A program made the translations under genes and the position numbers. From an uncultured Pseudomonadota bacterium (GTDB taxonomy: Bacteria > Pseudomonadota > Gammaproteobacteria > Methylococcales > Methylomonadaceae): a stretch of 21,540 nucleotides of DNA. The notes below the pieces were generated by a model. The model was not told where the DNA came from. It made no database searches and was given only the letters and a program-made list of their open reading frames with translations. Of this stretch, positions 14,826-21,540 are shown piece after piece (positions within the stretch are counted from its first letter, which is position 1; every line of letters begins with the position of its first letter). Location of the stretch: NCBI GenBank assembly GCA_903904275.1, contig CAIVBX010000201.1, forward strand, positions 1 to 21,540. The letters are read 5' to 3'.

Positions 14826-15388
14826 TTTTGCAGTAATAATGTTTTGATAGGATTAAACGATTTACGGTGAATTTCCAAGATGCCAAATTGTTCAATTTCT
14901 TGGCAATGCAATTTTGTGCCGTAACCTTTATGTTTTGAAAAGGAAAATTGTGGATAACATCGAGCGGCTTCATACATCGATTCATCACGCGCTACTTTCG
15001 CTAAAATCGATGCTGCGCTAATTTCTTGAACCGTTTTGTCGCCTTGAATGATGGCGCGTGCGGGAATTGATATTTTTGGAAGTTGATTACCGTCAATTAA
15101 CACTTCATTTGGTTGAATATGCAGACTTTCAACCGCGCGACGCATCGCAAGTAATGTCGCTTGTAAAATGTTCAAATTATCAATTTCATCAACGTTTGCT
15201 TGTGCGATTGACCAACTTAATGCGTATTTTTTGATTTGTTCGGAGAGAAATCCGCGTTTTTTTTCGCTTAACGCTTTGGAATCGGCTAAACCGATAATAG
15301 GAAATTCAGGATTTAAAATCACAGCAGCTGCAAACACATTTCCCGCTAAACAACCACGCCCTGCTTCGTCTACGCCTGCAATTAACAT
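14822..15388 (-). CDS. rnhB: Ribonuclease HII
   Basis: Removes RNA from RNA–DNA hybrids, including single misincorporated ribonucleotides. 188 residues. The DEDD active-site residues are readable as D7-E8 (G-V-D-E-A-G-R-G), D99 (L-I-D-G-N) and D135 (A-R-D). The loop after the first motif reads G-C-L-A-G where many homologues have G-P-L-A-G. The ATG is three bases behind the lpxA stop and has no clear ribosome site, so coupling is likely. In many gammaproteobacteria lpxB sits between lpxA and rnhB; it is absent here. Confidence 0.95.
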   Translation of the reverse strand: MLIAGVDEAGRGCLAGNVFAAAVILNPEFPIIGLADSKALSEKKRGFLSEQIKKYALSWSIAQANVDEIDNLNILQATLLAMRRAVESLHIQPNEVLIDGNQLPKISIPARAIIQGDKTVQEISAASILAKVARDESMYEAARCYPQFSFSKHKGYGTKLHCQEIEQFGILEIHRKSFNPIKTLLLQK

Positions 15389-15391
15389 GAT

Positions 15392-16174
15392 TTAACGTAA
15401 AATGCCGCGTGTCACGTTGCGAAGAAAATTCACCATATTCGACAATTCTTTGCTATCACCTGCTAAGTCTTCCATTTGCTCAATGGCATCTTCAAGACGC
15501 AAATTCATTTTGTAAATCATTTTATAGGCTTTGCGAATTAGGCGAATATCTTCAGCAGAAATGCCGTTGCGTTCCATGCCAACAGAGTTAATGCCGTGTG
15601 GACGAGTAGGACGACCACCAACCATTACAAAGGGTGGAATGTCTTGTGTAATTGCGCTACCCATAGCTGAAAAACTGTATTGCCCGATTTGGGTAAATTG
15701 ATGAACCAACGTAAATCCGCCCAAAATCGCATGACTGTTCAAACGTACATGACCCGCAAGTGACGCACCATTTGCCATAATGACATGATCTCCAATTATG
15801 CAATCATGCGCGACATGGGTATATGCCATAAACAAATTATCACTGCCTATTTTGGTCAAACTGTGATCTTGATGCGTGCCACGGTGCATCGAGGTATATT
15901 CCCGAATCACATTACGATTGCCAATTTCAAGGCGTGTTATTTCGTCAGCATATTTTTTATCTTGAGGATTTTCGCCAATCGAACAAAACTGATAAATGTG
16001 ATTATCTTTGCCGAGCGTTGTGTGACCTTTGACAACAACGTGTGATTCGATAACGCTACCCGAATCAATTTTTACATCTGCACCAATAATTGAAAACGCG
16101 CCAATTCGCACATTGTCAGCGAGTTCAGCGCGTGAATCGATAATTGCGGTAGGATGAATCAAAATTTTACTCAA
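15392..16174 (-). CDS. lpxA: UDP-GlcNAc acyltransferase, first step of lipid A synthesis
   Basis: Left-handed beta-helix enzyme that transfers a 3-hydroxyacyl chain from ACP to UDP-GlcNAc. 260 residues (E. coli 262) when started at TTG 16174, giving M-S-K-I-L-I-H-P-T-A-I-I. A longer frame to 16282 runs inside fabZ and looks nothing like the family. The catalytic His is H123 (A-H-D-C), and many hexapeptide repeats are visible. The residue matching E. coli Gly173, which sets acyl-chain length, is Met171, as in Pseudomonas aeruginosa LpxA, so a shorter chain (around C10) is predicted. The gene overlaps the fabZ stop by eight bases. lpxD and lpxB are not in the cluster. Confidence 0.95.
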   Translation of the reverse strand: MSKILIHPTAIIDSRAELADNVRIGAFSIIGADVKIDSGSVIESHVVVKGHTTLGKDNHIYQFCSIGENPQDKKYADEITRLEIGNRNVIREYTSMHRGTHQDHSLTKIGSDNLFMAYTHVAHDCIIGDHVIMANGASLAGHVRLNSHAILGGFTLVHQFTQIGQYSFSAMGSAITQDIPPFVMVGGRPTRPHGINSVGMERNGISAEDIRLIRKAYKMIYKMNLRLEDAIEQMEDLAGDSKELSNMVNFLRNVTRGILR

Positions 16175-16610
16175 CAACAGCCGCGCAACGAATTTCAGCA
16201 CTAGCAACAAACTCACCGTCAACACTAGCGTTACATTCAAATGCCCATAAGTTGCGTTTGCTTCTGACAAAACGCGCTTCAAGCATCAACTGATCGCCAG
16301 GTACAACAGGACGTTTAAATTTCGCTTTGTCGATGCCTGTTAAATAATAAATCATGCCTTTTAATTCTGCGCCTGCCGTTTCAGAGGCTAACAAACCTGT
16401 CGTTTGTGCCATTGCTTCTAAAATTAACACGCCAGGCATGACAGGTTTTTGCGGAAAATGTCCTTGAAAAAATGGCTCGTTATAAGTGACATTTTTCACC
16501 CCTAATAACCTAACGCCTGGCTCACATTCCACAACTTTGTCCACTAATAAAAACGGATAACGGTGTGGCAGAAAGGCTTGAATTTGGAGAATATCTAATG
16601 TTATAGACAT
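16167..16610 (-). CDS. fabZ: 3-hydroxyacyl-ACP dehydratase
   Basis: Dehydrates 3-hydroxyacyl-ACP in fatty-acid elongation and competes with LpxA for the same substrate, which explains the conserved pairing. 147 residues in the hot-dog fold. The active-site His51 (G-H-F-P-Q-K-P-V-M-P-G) and Glu65 (L-E-A-M-A-Q) are intact, and L-P-H-R-Y-P-F-L-L-V-D is at the start. The stop overlaps the TTG start of lpxA. The ribosome site is weak. In many gammaproteobacteria lpxD precedes fabZ. Here only 60 bases separate it from skp, with no remnant of lpxD. Confidence 0.96.
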   Translation of the reverse strand: MSITLDILQIQAFLPHRYPFLLVDKVVECEPGVRLLGVKNVTYNEPFFQGHFPQKPVMPGVLILEAMAQTTGLLASETAGAELKGMIYYLTGIDKAKFKRPVVPGDQLMLEARFVRSKRNLWAFECNASVDGEFVASAEIRCAAVVE

Positions 16611-16670
16611 GATTTTAACTTCACTTTTTTAGGTTATAAGAGGGTATTCGGACGGATTTGAAGCCTATAA

Positions 16671-17171
16671 TCACTCAGGCATTGAGGTTAATTTTTGTTG
16701 AACTTGTGCCGTCACGTCGATTTGTTCACTCGCATAAATTACGCCATCAGTTAATAACAAATCAAAGCCTTGATCTTTTGCAATCCCGCGAATAGCTTCA
16801 ACAATACGGCGTTGTAATTTGCCTAATTCTTCATTACGACGAACATTGAAGTCTTCGCTAAACTCTTGTTGCGTGCGTTTGAAATCACGTTTTTTGTTTA
16901 AAACATCTTTTTCTAAATTTGCACGACCTGTTTCGCCTAATACTGCTGCGTCACGAGTTAAGCGTTCTTCCATGTTTTGAATCTCTTTTTGTTGTGAAAC
17001 AAGTTGTTTATCGCGTGGCGAGAATTCTTGTTCTAAACGCTTTTTGGCTTTTTCAGCTTGTGGAGCTTTTTCAAGTACCGCTGGAATGTTCACAAAGCCC
17101 ACTTTTAAATCGGCATAACTGATGTTTGCTGCAAAAATTAAGCCTAAAAATAACGCGATTTTGGTTTTCAT
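16671..17171 (-). CDS. skp: Skp/OmpH periplasmic chaperone
   Basis: Holds unfolded outer-membrane proteins in the periplasm for delivery to the BAM complex. 166 residues: a signal peptide ends at A20 (S-Y-A), then a beta strand (L-K-V-G-F-V-N) leads into a long charged coiled-coil stretch (about 36–130) and a C-terminal strand region (G-F-D-L-L-L-T-D-G-V-I-Y-A). The ATG has a GGAGAG site. It lies 85 bases behind bamA on the same strand and no terminator separates them, so co-transcription is likely. Confidence 0.93.
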   Translation of the reverse strand: MKTKIALFLGLIFAANISYADLKVGFVNIPAVLEKAPQAEKAKKRLEQEFSPRDKQLVSQQKEIQNMEERLTRDAAVLGETGRANLEKDVLNKKRDFKRTQQEFSEDFNVRRNEELGKLQRRIVEAIRGIAKDQGFDLLLTDGVIYASEQIDVTAQVQQKLTSMPE

Positions 17172-17256
17172 AAAGATAGAACTCTCCGATGTAATCGATT
17201 GAAATAAAAATAATGTTTAAATTGTAAATGATAAGCACGACAAACTAAAAATTGTT

Positions 17257-19668
17257 TTAGAAGTTTTGCCCAAAGTTAAATTGGAATATCTGTTTTTGGT
17301 CGCCAGTTGTAATTCCATTTATGGTTTGTAGTGGATTTGCATTGAGAGGCATTGCAGCACTTACTGATAATGCTCCAAATGGAGACAACCATTCTCCTGA
17401 AACACCAGCTGAATACTTCATGTTGTCAATGTTCATTCCATTGCTTAATGAACCCGCGTCAAAAAATGTACCTAAACGAACAGATTTTGTTTCTGACATA
17501 AATGGAACGGGGAAAAACAATTCGGCATTAGCGATAACTTTTGTTGAACCACCAAGTGAATAATTTTGGTATGCACAAGGATTTATTGTGCCTGAAGTAG
17601 TTGTCACGAGTGTACAGTTAGTCCGACTTTCACGAGGACCTAAAGTGTTATTTTTAAAACCTCGAACGGAACCAGAACCGCCAGCAAAGTAGTTTTCAAA
17701 AAAGGGCAATTCACTTGTATTTCCATAACCATCACCATAACCTGCTTCACCTTGCAAACGAAAGGTTAAATCTTTTGCAATTGGAAAATACATTTGATGT
17801 TTGTAATTCATTTTATAGTATTCTAAATCGCTTCCTGGAACGGTTGCTAATGCTGAAAAACGTTGTTGCCAACCACTTGTTGGAAAAACGGCACGATTTA
17901 ATGTGTCGTGCGTCCAACCAATCGAAGGAGCAAAAGTTAAATACGATTGTTGTTCAGCATTGTTATTTATTGCACCACTTCCACAATCTTTAATTGATTT
18001 ACACATTAAAAAATTCCGAATTTGATCAGACGAATATGCCGTTGTTTTCAATGTGGTGTATTTGCCATCTAAATCAAAACGAATACTGTCAAATTCATTG
18101 ATTGGCAAACCAAAGTTAATTCCCGCATTTACAACGTCAGTATTGTAGTTTGAAATGTTAATCGCCCCAGCATTTCGACTGCTGTAGCCTAGATTGTAGC
18201 CCTGACTAATCCCATCAACAGTGAAATACGGATTTTGAAAACCAAATTGATAACTGGTCAAATAGTTGCTGTTATTAAACGCTAAATTCACCCGTTTGCC
18301 TGAACCGAAAACGTTATCTTGTGAAATGTTAGCATTTAAAACAATCCCTTGAACCTGAGAATAACCCACACCTGCCATTAAATTTCCCGATGGTTTTTCG
18401 GTCACAGTGTAATTTACATCAATTTCGTCAGCTGTTCCTGCAACAGGTGGTGTTTCAACATTTACATCTTCAAAATAACCTAAACGCTCCAATCGCGTTT
18501 TTGAACGTTCAATTTTAGAACTTGATGCCCAACTTGCTTCCATTTGACGCATTTCACGACGTAATACTTCATCACGGGTTTTAGTATTACCTTTGATATT
18601 GATTCGACGAACTGAAACACGCTTTGCAGGATCAACAAAAAATGTCATATCTACTGTTTTCGTTACTTCATGAATTTCTGGAACCATATTAACATTGGCA
18701 AACGCATAACCATCGTCTCCTAAACGATCAGAAATTGCTTTTGATGTTTCAGTTGCTTGTTTTCGTGAGAAAACCTCACCTGATCCAACTTTCATCAATT
18801 TAATTAACTCATCGGCAGGCACGACTAAATTGCCAGCAAGTTTGACTTTATCGAGCGTATAAACGTCGCCTTCTTTAACGTTAATTGTGACGTAAATATC
18901 TTTTTTATCTGGTGTAATGGCGACTTGTGTCGATTCGATATTAAAATTGATATAGCCACGATCCAGATAATATGAACGTAATGTTTCTAAATCGGCAGAC
19001 AATTTTTGTTTTGAATACTGATCATCTTTTGTATAAAAAGACAACAAGTTAGATGTATTCAACTCGAGTTTTTTTAATAATTCAGATTCAACAAAAACAT
19101 TATTACCAACGATGTTAATTTCTTTAATTTTAGCAACACGACCTTCAGAAATTTTAATAAAAATCGCAACACGATTTCGAGTTAAATCAGTCACGTCTGT
19201 TTTAATTGTTAAACCATATTTACCGTGACTAAGATATTGACGATTTAATTCTTGCTCAACTTTATCGAGTAATTGCCTGTCAAATGTCTTGCCTTCAGAT
19301 AAACCAATTTTTTTAAGTGCTTTTTCTAAATCGTCTTTGCTTAAATCTTTATTTCCTTCAAAAATAATCTTCGCAATTGAGGGGCGTTCAACAACATTCA
19401 CAATGAGTGTTGAATTATCTCGTTCTACTGAAATATCTTTAAAAAATCCTGTTTTGAAAAGTGATTTAATCGCGGAATCTGTATTGTCCAATGAAAATCG
19501 TTCACCAACGGTAACAGGTAAATAATTATAAACAGTACCTTCTGAAATACGTTGCAAACCCTTAATTTTAATATCTTGAACGACAAATTCTTCACCAGCT
19601 TGAACAAATGGAGAAACTGCTAAACAAAGCAACATGACACGAGAAAGCGTTTTTAATTTCATAAGCAT
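17257..19668 (-). CDS. bamA: BamA, outer-membrane protein assembly factor
   Basis: Core of the BAM complex, inserting beta-barrel proteins into the outer membrane. About 803 residues from the ATG at 19668 (or 801 from 19662). An upstream ATG at 19740 is rejected because it lies in a terminator hairpin. A signal peptide ends near A24, five POTRA domains fill about 28–420, and the Omp85 barrel ends in the aromatic-rich Q-F-N-F-G-Q-N-F. The V-R-G-F motif is at 668–671 (S-G-S-V-R-G-F). Two close cysteine pairs lie in predicted barrel loops (C556/C562 and C685/C698). rseP, the usual upstream neighbour, is absent; the HvfA-like gene and a terminator lie there instead. Confidence 0.96.
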   Translation of the reverse strand: MLMKLKTLSRVMLLCLAVSPFVQAGEEFVVQDIKIKGLQRISEGTVYNYLPVTVGERFSLDNTDSAIKSLFKTGFFKDISVERDNSTLIVNVVERPSIAKIIFEGNKDLSKDDLEKALKKIGLSEGKTFDRQLLDKVEQELNRQYLSHGKYGLTIKTDVTDLTRNRVAIFIKISEGRVAKIKEINIVGNNVFVESELLKKLELNTSNLLSFYTKDDQYSKQKLSADLETLRSYYLDRGYINFNIESTQVAITPDKKDIYVTINVKEGDVYTLDKVKLAGNLVVPADELIKLMKVGSGEVFSRKQATETSKAISDRLGDDGYAFANVNMVPEIHEVTKTVDMTFFVDPAKRVSVRRINIKGNTKTRDEVLRREMRQMEASWASSSKIERSKTRLERLGYFEDVNVETPPVAGTADEIDVNYTVTEKPSGNLMAGVGYSQVQGIVLNANISQDNVFGSGKRVNLAFNNSNYLTSYQFGFQNPYFTVDGISQGYNLGYSSRNAGAINISNYNTDVVNAGINFGLPINEFDSIRFDLDGKYTTLKTTAYSSDQIRNFLMCKSIKDCGSGAINNNAEQQSYLTFAPSIGWTHDTLNRAVFPTSGWQQRFSALATVPGSDLEYYKMNYKHQMYFPIAKDLTFRLQGEAGYGDGYGNTSELPFFENYFAGGSGSVRGFKNNTLGPRESRTNCTLVTTTSGTINPCAYQNYSLGGSTKVIANAELFFPVPFMSETKSVRLGTFFDAGSLSNGMNIDNMKYSAGVSGEWLSPFGALSVSAAMPLNANPLQTINGITTGDQKQIFQFNFGQNF

Positions 19669-19734
19669 ACTTTTGACGATTAAAACAAAGGATAGAATAA
19701 CTTTTTGATTAGTAAATTGTATCACAATAGAAAA

Positions 19735-19760
19735 GGGCATGAATCGAGTGATTCATGCCC
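19735..19760 (-). terminator. Rho-independent terminator between the HvfA-like gene and bamA
   Basis: An 11-bp perfect stem (19735–19745 with 19750–19760, GGGCATGAATC) and a 4-base loop are followed on the minus strand by TTTTCTATTG. It should end the HvfA-like transcript 30 bases past its stop and separate it from bamA. Confidence 0.85.
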
Positions 19761-19790
19761 TTCCAAATCACAGCTCAAATTACAGAATTA

Positions 19791-20237
19791 TTAGTGTGAC
19801 GGCTTTACAATAAAACCTGCTGGTTTATCATTAGATTCTGGTTTTTTATCTGTCATAGCAGCACCACAAGCCGCTTCTTTCATTGCACCGTGCATTTCAC
19901 CACACGATCCTTCTTTACCTTTCATCATTCCACCGCAAGAGGCTTCCATGCCTTTTTTCATTTTATCGCCATCCATCATATCGCCGCATTTTCCTTCGGC
20001 TATCGTTTTTGCTGTAGTGTCAGATTTTTTTCCTGCACACGCGCCTTCTGGCGCTTTCGGTTTTTCCATTTTCATACCAGTACCACACGCCATTTCGGCA
20101 GCAGCAACCTGCATATAACCCGACGACAATTCTGTCGCACCGAATAAATTTGTATCAGCATTTACAGTGGTAACACTAACACTTGAAATTAAAGCTGCGC
20201 CCACGGTTGCAGCAAATGGAGTAGAAAATTTCTTCAT
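19791..20237 (-). CDS. HvfA-like exported Cys/Met-rich peptide, probable RiPP metallophore precursor
   Basis: 148 residues. A signal peptide ends near A27 (V-N-A), followed by N-L-F-G-A-T-E-L-S-S-G-Y-M-Q-V-A (30–45), a segment I recognise from HvfA-type precursors. The rest is a low-complexity region with six cysteines (51, 67, 84, 101, 112, 124). All six lie in an E-x-x-C-[G/A] pentad, and one is the classic E-G-K-C-G. Many Met residues lie between (for example D-M-M-D-G-D-K-M and G-G-M-M-K-G). HvfA peptides are made as RiPPs: DUF692/MNIO enzymes with a partner protein convert the Cys motifs to copper-binding rings. No such enzyme gene is near, so modification here would have to come from elsewhere or not occur. 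A strong AGGAG site precedes the ATG. mltB lies upstream, and a terminator separates the gene from bamA. An unmodified metal-binding periplasmic protein is the alternative. Confidence 0.72.
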   Translation of the reverse strand: MKKFSTPFAATVGAALISSVSVTTVNADTNLFGATELSSGYMQVAAAEMACGTGMKMEKPKAPEGACAGKKSDTTAKTIAEGKCGDMMDGDKMKKGMEASCGGMMKGKEGSCGEMHGAMKEAACGAAMTDKKPESNDKPAGFIVKPSH

Positions 20238-20333
20238 TGTATGAACTCCTAAAAATATAGATTGTTATTATTGTAAAAACATCGACGTAACGTATTGTCG
20301 AATGCTCCTTTATCATATCAAACTCGAGTAAAT

Positions 20334-21437
20334 TTATCGCCGTTGCTTAATTTCTTCACTCAGTTGATACACTGCCATTGCGTATAATGGACTGTGATTA
20401 TAACGTGTAATGACATAAAAATTATGCAATCCTAACCACAATTCATCACCATCTAATTGTTTAAGTGCAACTAATTTTACACTCGTATTTGCCGATATAT
20501 TTTCAGTCGAACTTACACCGATGTGATTTAATTGTGCCAACGTTGTATTCGGTTTTACATCTTGATTTAAAATAGATTTGTATAGATTGCCAATAGCTTT
20601 TGCTTGAATAGCAACGCCCTGCCCTTGCTGCCAACCATTTTTTTCAAAATAATTTGCGACGCTAGCAATGGCATCACGAGGATTTTTCCAAATATCTCGA
20701 TATCCATCATGTTCAAAATCTTTCGCCAACGAACGAAAGCTACTTGGCATAAATTGTGGATAACCCATTGCACCTGCATAAGAACCAAGAGGCTCTTGCG
20801 GATTCATATTTTCTTCACGGCATAAAAGTAAAAATTGTTCTAGTTCGCCTGTAAAAAATGGACTGCGTGGAGGATAAGAAAATGCCAATGTTGCCAAAGC
20901 ATCTAAAACACGATGATTTCCCATGTTTTTACCGTAACCTGTTTCAACACCAAGAATTGCCACAATAATTTCTGGCGCAACGCCTGTTTGTGCTGAAACG
21001 CGAGTTAACGCTTCAGTATTTTCACGCCAAAATTTTACACCGTTTTCGATTCGCGCTTCCGTCAAAAAAATTTTGCGATATTTGTGCCATGGCATTCCTT
21101 CCGATGGCAATGCGATACGTTTTAAAATATCGTCTTTAATTACAGCAGATTGTAATAATTGTGTTAATTCGTATTCGTTGAAGTGATGTTTTCTCACCAT
21201 TTTTTGAACAAAATTTTTAACATTTTGATTGATTGAAAGCGGCATTGTTACTGAAATAGCTTCAGGTAATGTTGGTTTTGATATTGGACCTAGCGTTTCA
21301 ATTTTAACAAGCGGCACAATTTCTTTTGTTTCTGGAATCATTGTAATTTCACGTTCTGGCGTAGTGCTGCAAGACGTTAAATTCAACGCAAGAATAATGG
21401 TTACAGCATGACAAAAATGACGTGAAATTTTTTTCAT
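20334..21437 (-). CDS. mltB: Membrane-bound lytic murein transglycosylase B
   Basis: Cleaves the glycan strand of peptidoglycan, leaving 1,6-anhydroMurNAc ends. 367 residues. A lipoprotein signal with lipobox L20-T-S-C23 is present, and Ser at +2 favours the outer membrane. The catalytic Glu is E165 in I-L-G-V-E-T-G-Y-G, and the family block G-A-M-G-Y-P-Q-F-M-P-S-S (222–233) is complete. The end reads Y-A-M-A-V-Y-Q-L-S, as in the SltB/MltB family. AGGTAA lies before the ATG. The gene starts only about 30 bases after the terminator of the 5S rRNA gene, leaving almost no room for a promoter of its own. Confidence 0.93.
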   Translation of the reverse strand: MKKISRHFCHAVTIILALNLTSCSTTPEREITMIPETKEIVPLVKIETLGPISKPTLPEAISVTMPLSINQNVKNFVQKMVRKHHFNEYELTQLLQSAVIKDDILKRIALPSEGMPWHKYRKIFLTEARIENGVKFWRENTEALTRVSAQTGVAPEIIVAILGVETGYGKNMGNHRVLDALATLAFSYPPRSPFFTGELEQFLLLCREENMNPQEPLGSYAGAMGYPQFMPSSFRSLAKDFEHDGYRDIWKNPRDAIASVANYFEKNGWQQGQGVAIQAKAIGNLYKSILNQDVKPNTTLAQLNHIGVSSTENISANTSVKLVALKQLDGDELWLGLHNFYVITRYNHSPLYAMAVYQLSEEIKQRR

Positions 21438-21466
21438 TCGATTTTACCTGACAATTGAAAACAAAA

Positions 21467-21494
21467 AAGCCCAAAATCTAATGATTTTGGGCTT
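21467..21494 (-). terminator. Rho-independent terminator of the rRNA operon
   Basis: A 12-bp stem (21467–21478 with 21483–21494, AAGCCCAAAATC) and a 4-base loop, followed on the minus strand by TTTTGTTTTC. It lies about 15 bases after the end of the 5S rRNA gene. Confidence 0.92.
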
Positions 21495-21508
21495 AATCTT
21501 AAAAATAA

Positions 21509-21540
21509 GAGCTTGGCAATTCCCTACTTTCGCATGGCAA
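21509..21540 (-). rRNA. rrf: 5S rRNA, 3' end only
   Basis: Read on the minus strand, the last 32 bases include CATGCGAAAGTAGGGAATTG followed by CCAAGC. This matches the 3' end of gammaproteobacterial 5S rRNA (E. coli CATGCGAGAGTAGGGAACTG then CCAGGC). The strong terminator right after it supports the end of an rRNA operon. The exact mature end is uncertain by a few bases. Confidence 0.9.

Noticed and set aside
16175..16282. Extended lpxA start at 16282
   Set aside because: The extra 36 residues are a shifted reading of fabZ and do not resemble the LpxA family; the TTG at 16174 restores normal length.
19669..19740. Longer bamA start at 19740
   Set aside because: The first codons would lie in the terminator hairpin of the upstream gene, and the extra 24 residues would precede a normal signal peptide.

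Overview
The window looks like ordinary chromosome from an AT-rich gammaproteobacterium. It has the bamA–skp–fabZ–lpxA–rnhB envelope cluster, TonB–ExbB–ExbD, FeoA–FeoB–FeoC, an AmgK-type cell-wall recycling kinase, ComF divergent from BioB, and the 3' end of a 5S rRNA very close in sequence to gammaproteobacterial 5S. I cannot name the genus. No prophage, insertion sequence, CRISPR array or tRNA is visible. Coding density is high and most genes lie on the minus strand in tightly packed operons.

Layout, left to right. (1) 1–3492, minus: tonB–exbB–exbD plus a periplasmic SMP-30-type lactonase, a terminator, then a Tat-exported dienelactone-hydrolase-like protein cut by the window edge. (2) 3493–6248: a 401-base gap, then thioredoxin (+) and a beta-carbonic anhydrase (-) converging on a shared bidirectional terminator, then an EAL–HDOD protein (+). 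(3) 6272–8570: biotin synthase and a secreted staphylococcal-type nuclease (-), divergent from comF (+), whose start is almost base-to-base with that of bioB. (4) 8571–13907, minus: feoA–feoB–feoC–amgK–ldtD, apparently one operon behind a promoter with a Fur-like site. It joins ferrous iron uptake to murein recycling and 3-3 cross-linking. (5) 14025–19668, minus: bamA–skp–fabZ–lpxA–rnhB–truA. lpxD and lpxB, common members of this cluster, are missing here. (6) 19791–21540, minus: an exported Cys/Met-rich peptide resembling HvfA-type RiPP metallophore precursors, the lipoprotein lytic transglycosylase MltB, a strong terminator and the end of a 5S rRNA gene.

The common themes are the envelope (outer-membrane assembly, lipid A, murein remodelling) and metals (TonB energisation, Feo, and a probable copper-binding peptide). 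The most interesting item is the HvfA-like precursor at 19791–20237. All six of its cysteines sit in an E-x-x-C-[G/A] pentad, and no DUF692/MNIO maturase or HvfC partner lies near it. Other points worth checking are an LpxA with Met at the acyl-chain ruler position, a YcbB-type L,D-transpeptidase without its usual peptidoglycan-binding insert, and an EAL–HDOD protein that keeps every catalytic residue. Functional calls rest on reading motifs by eye; no database search was run.
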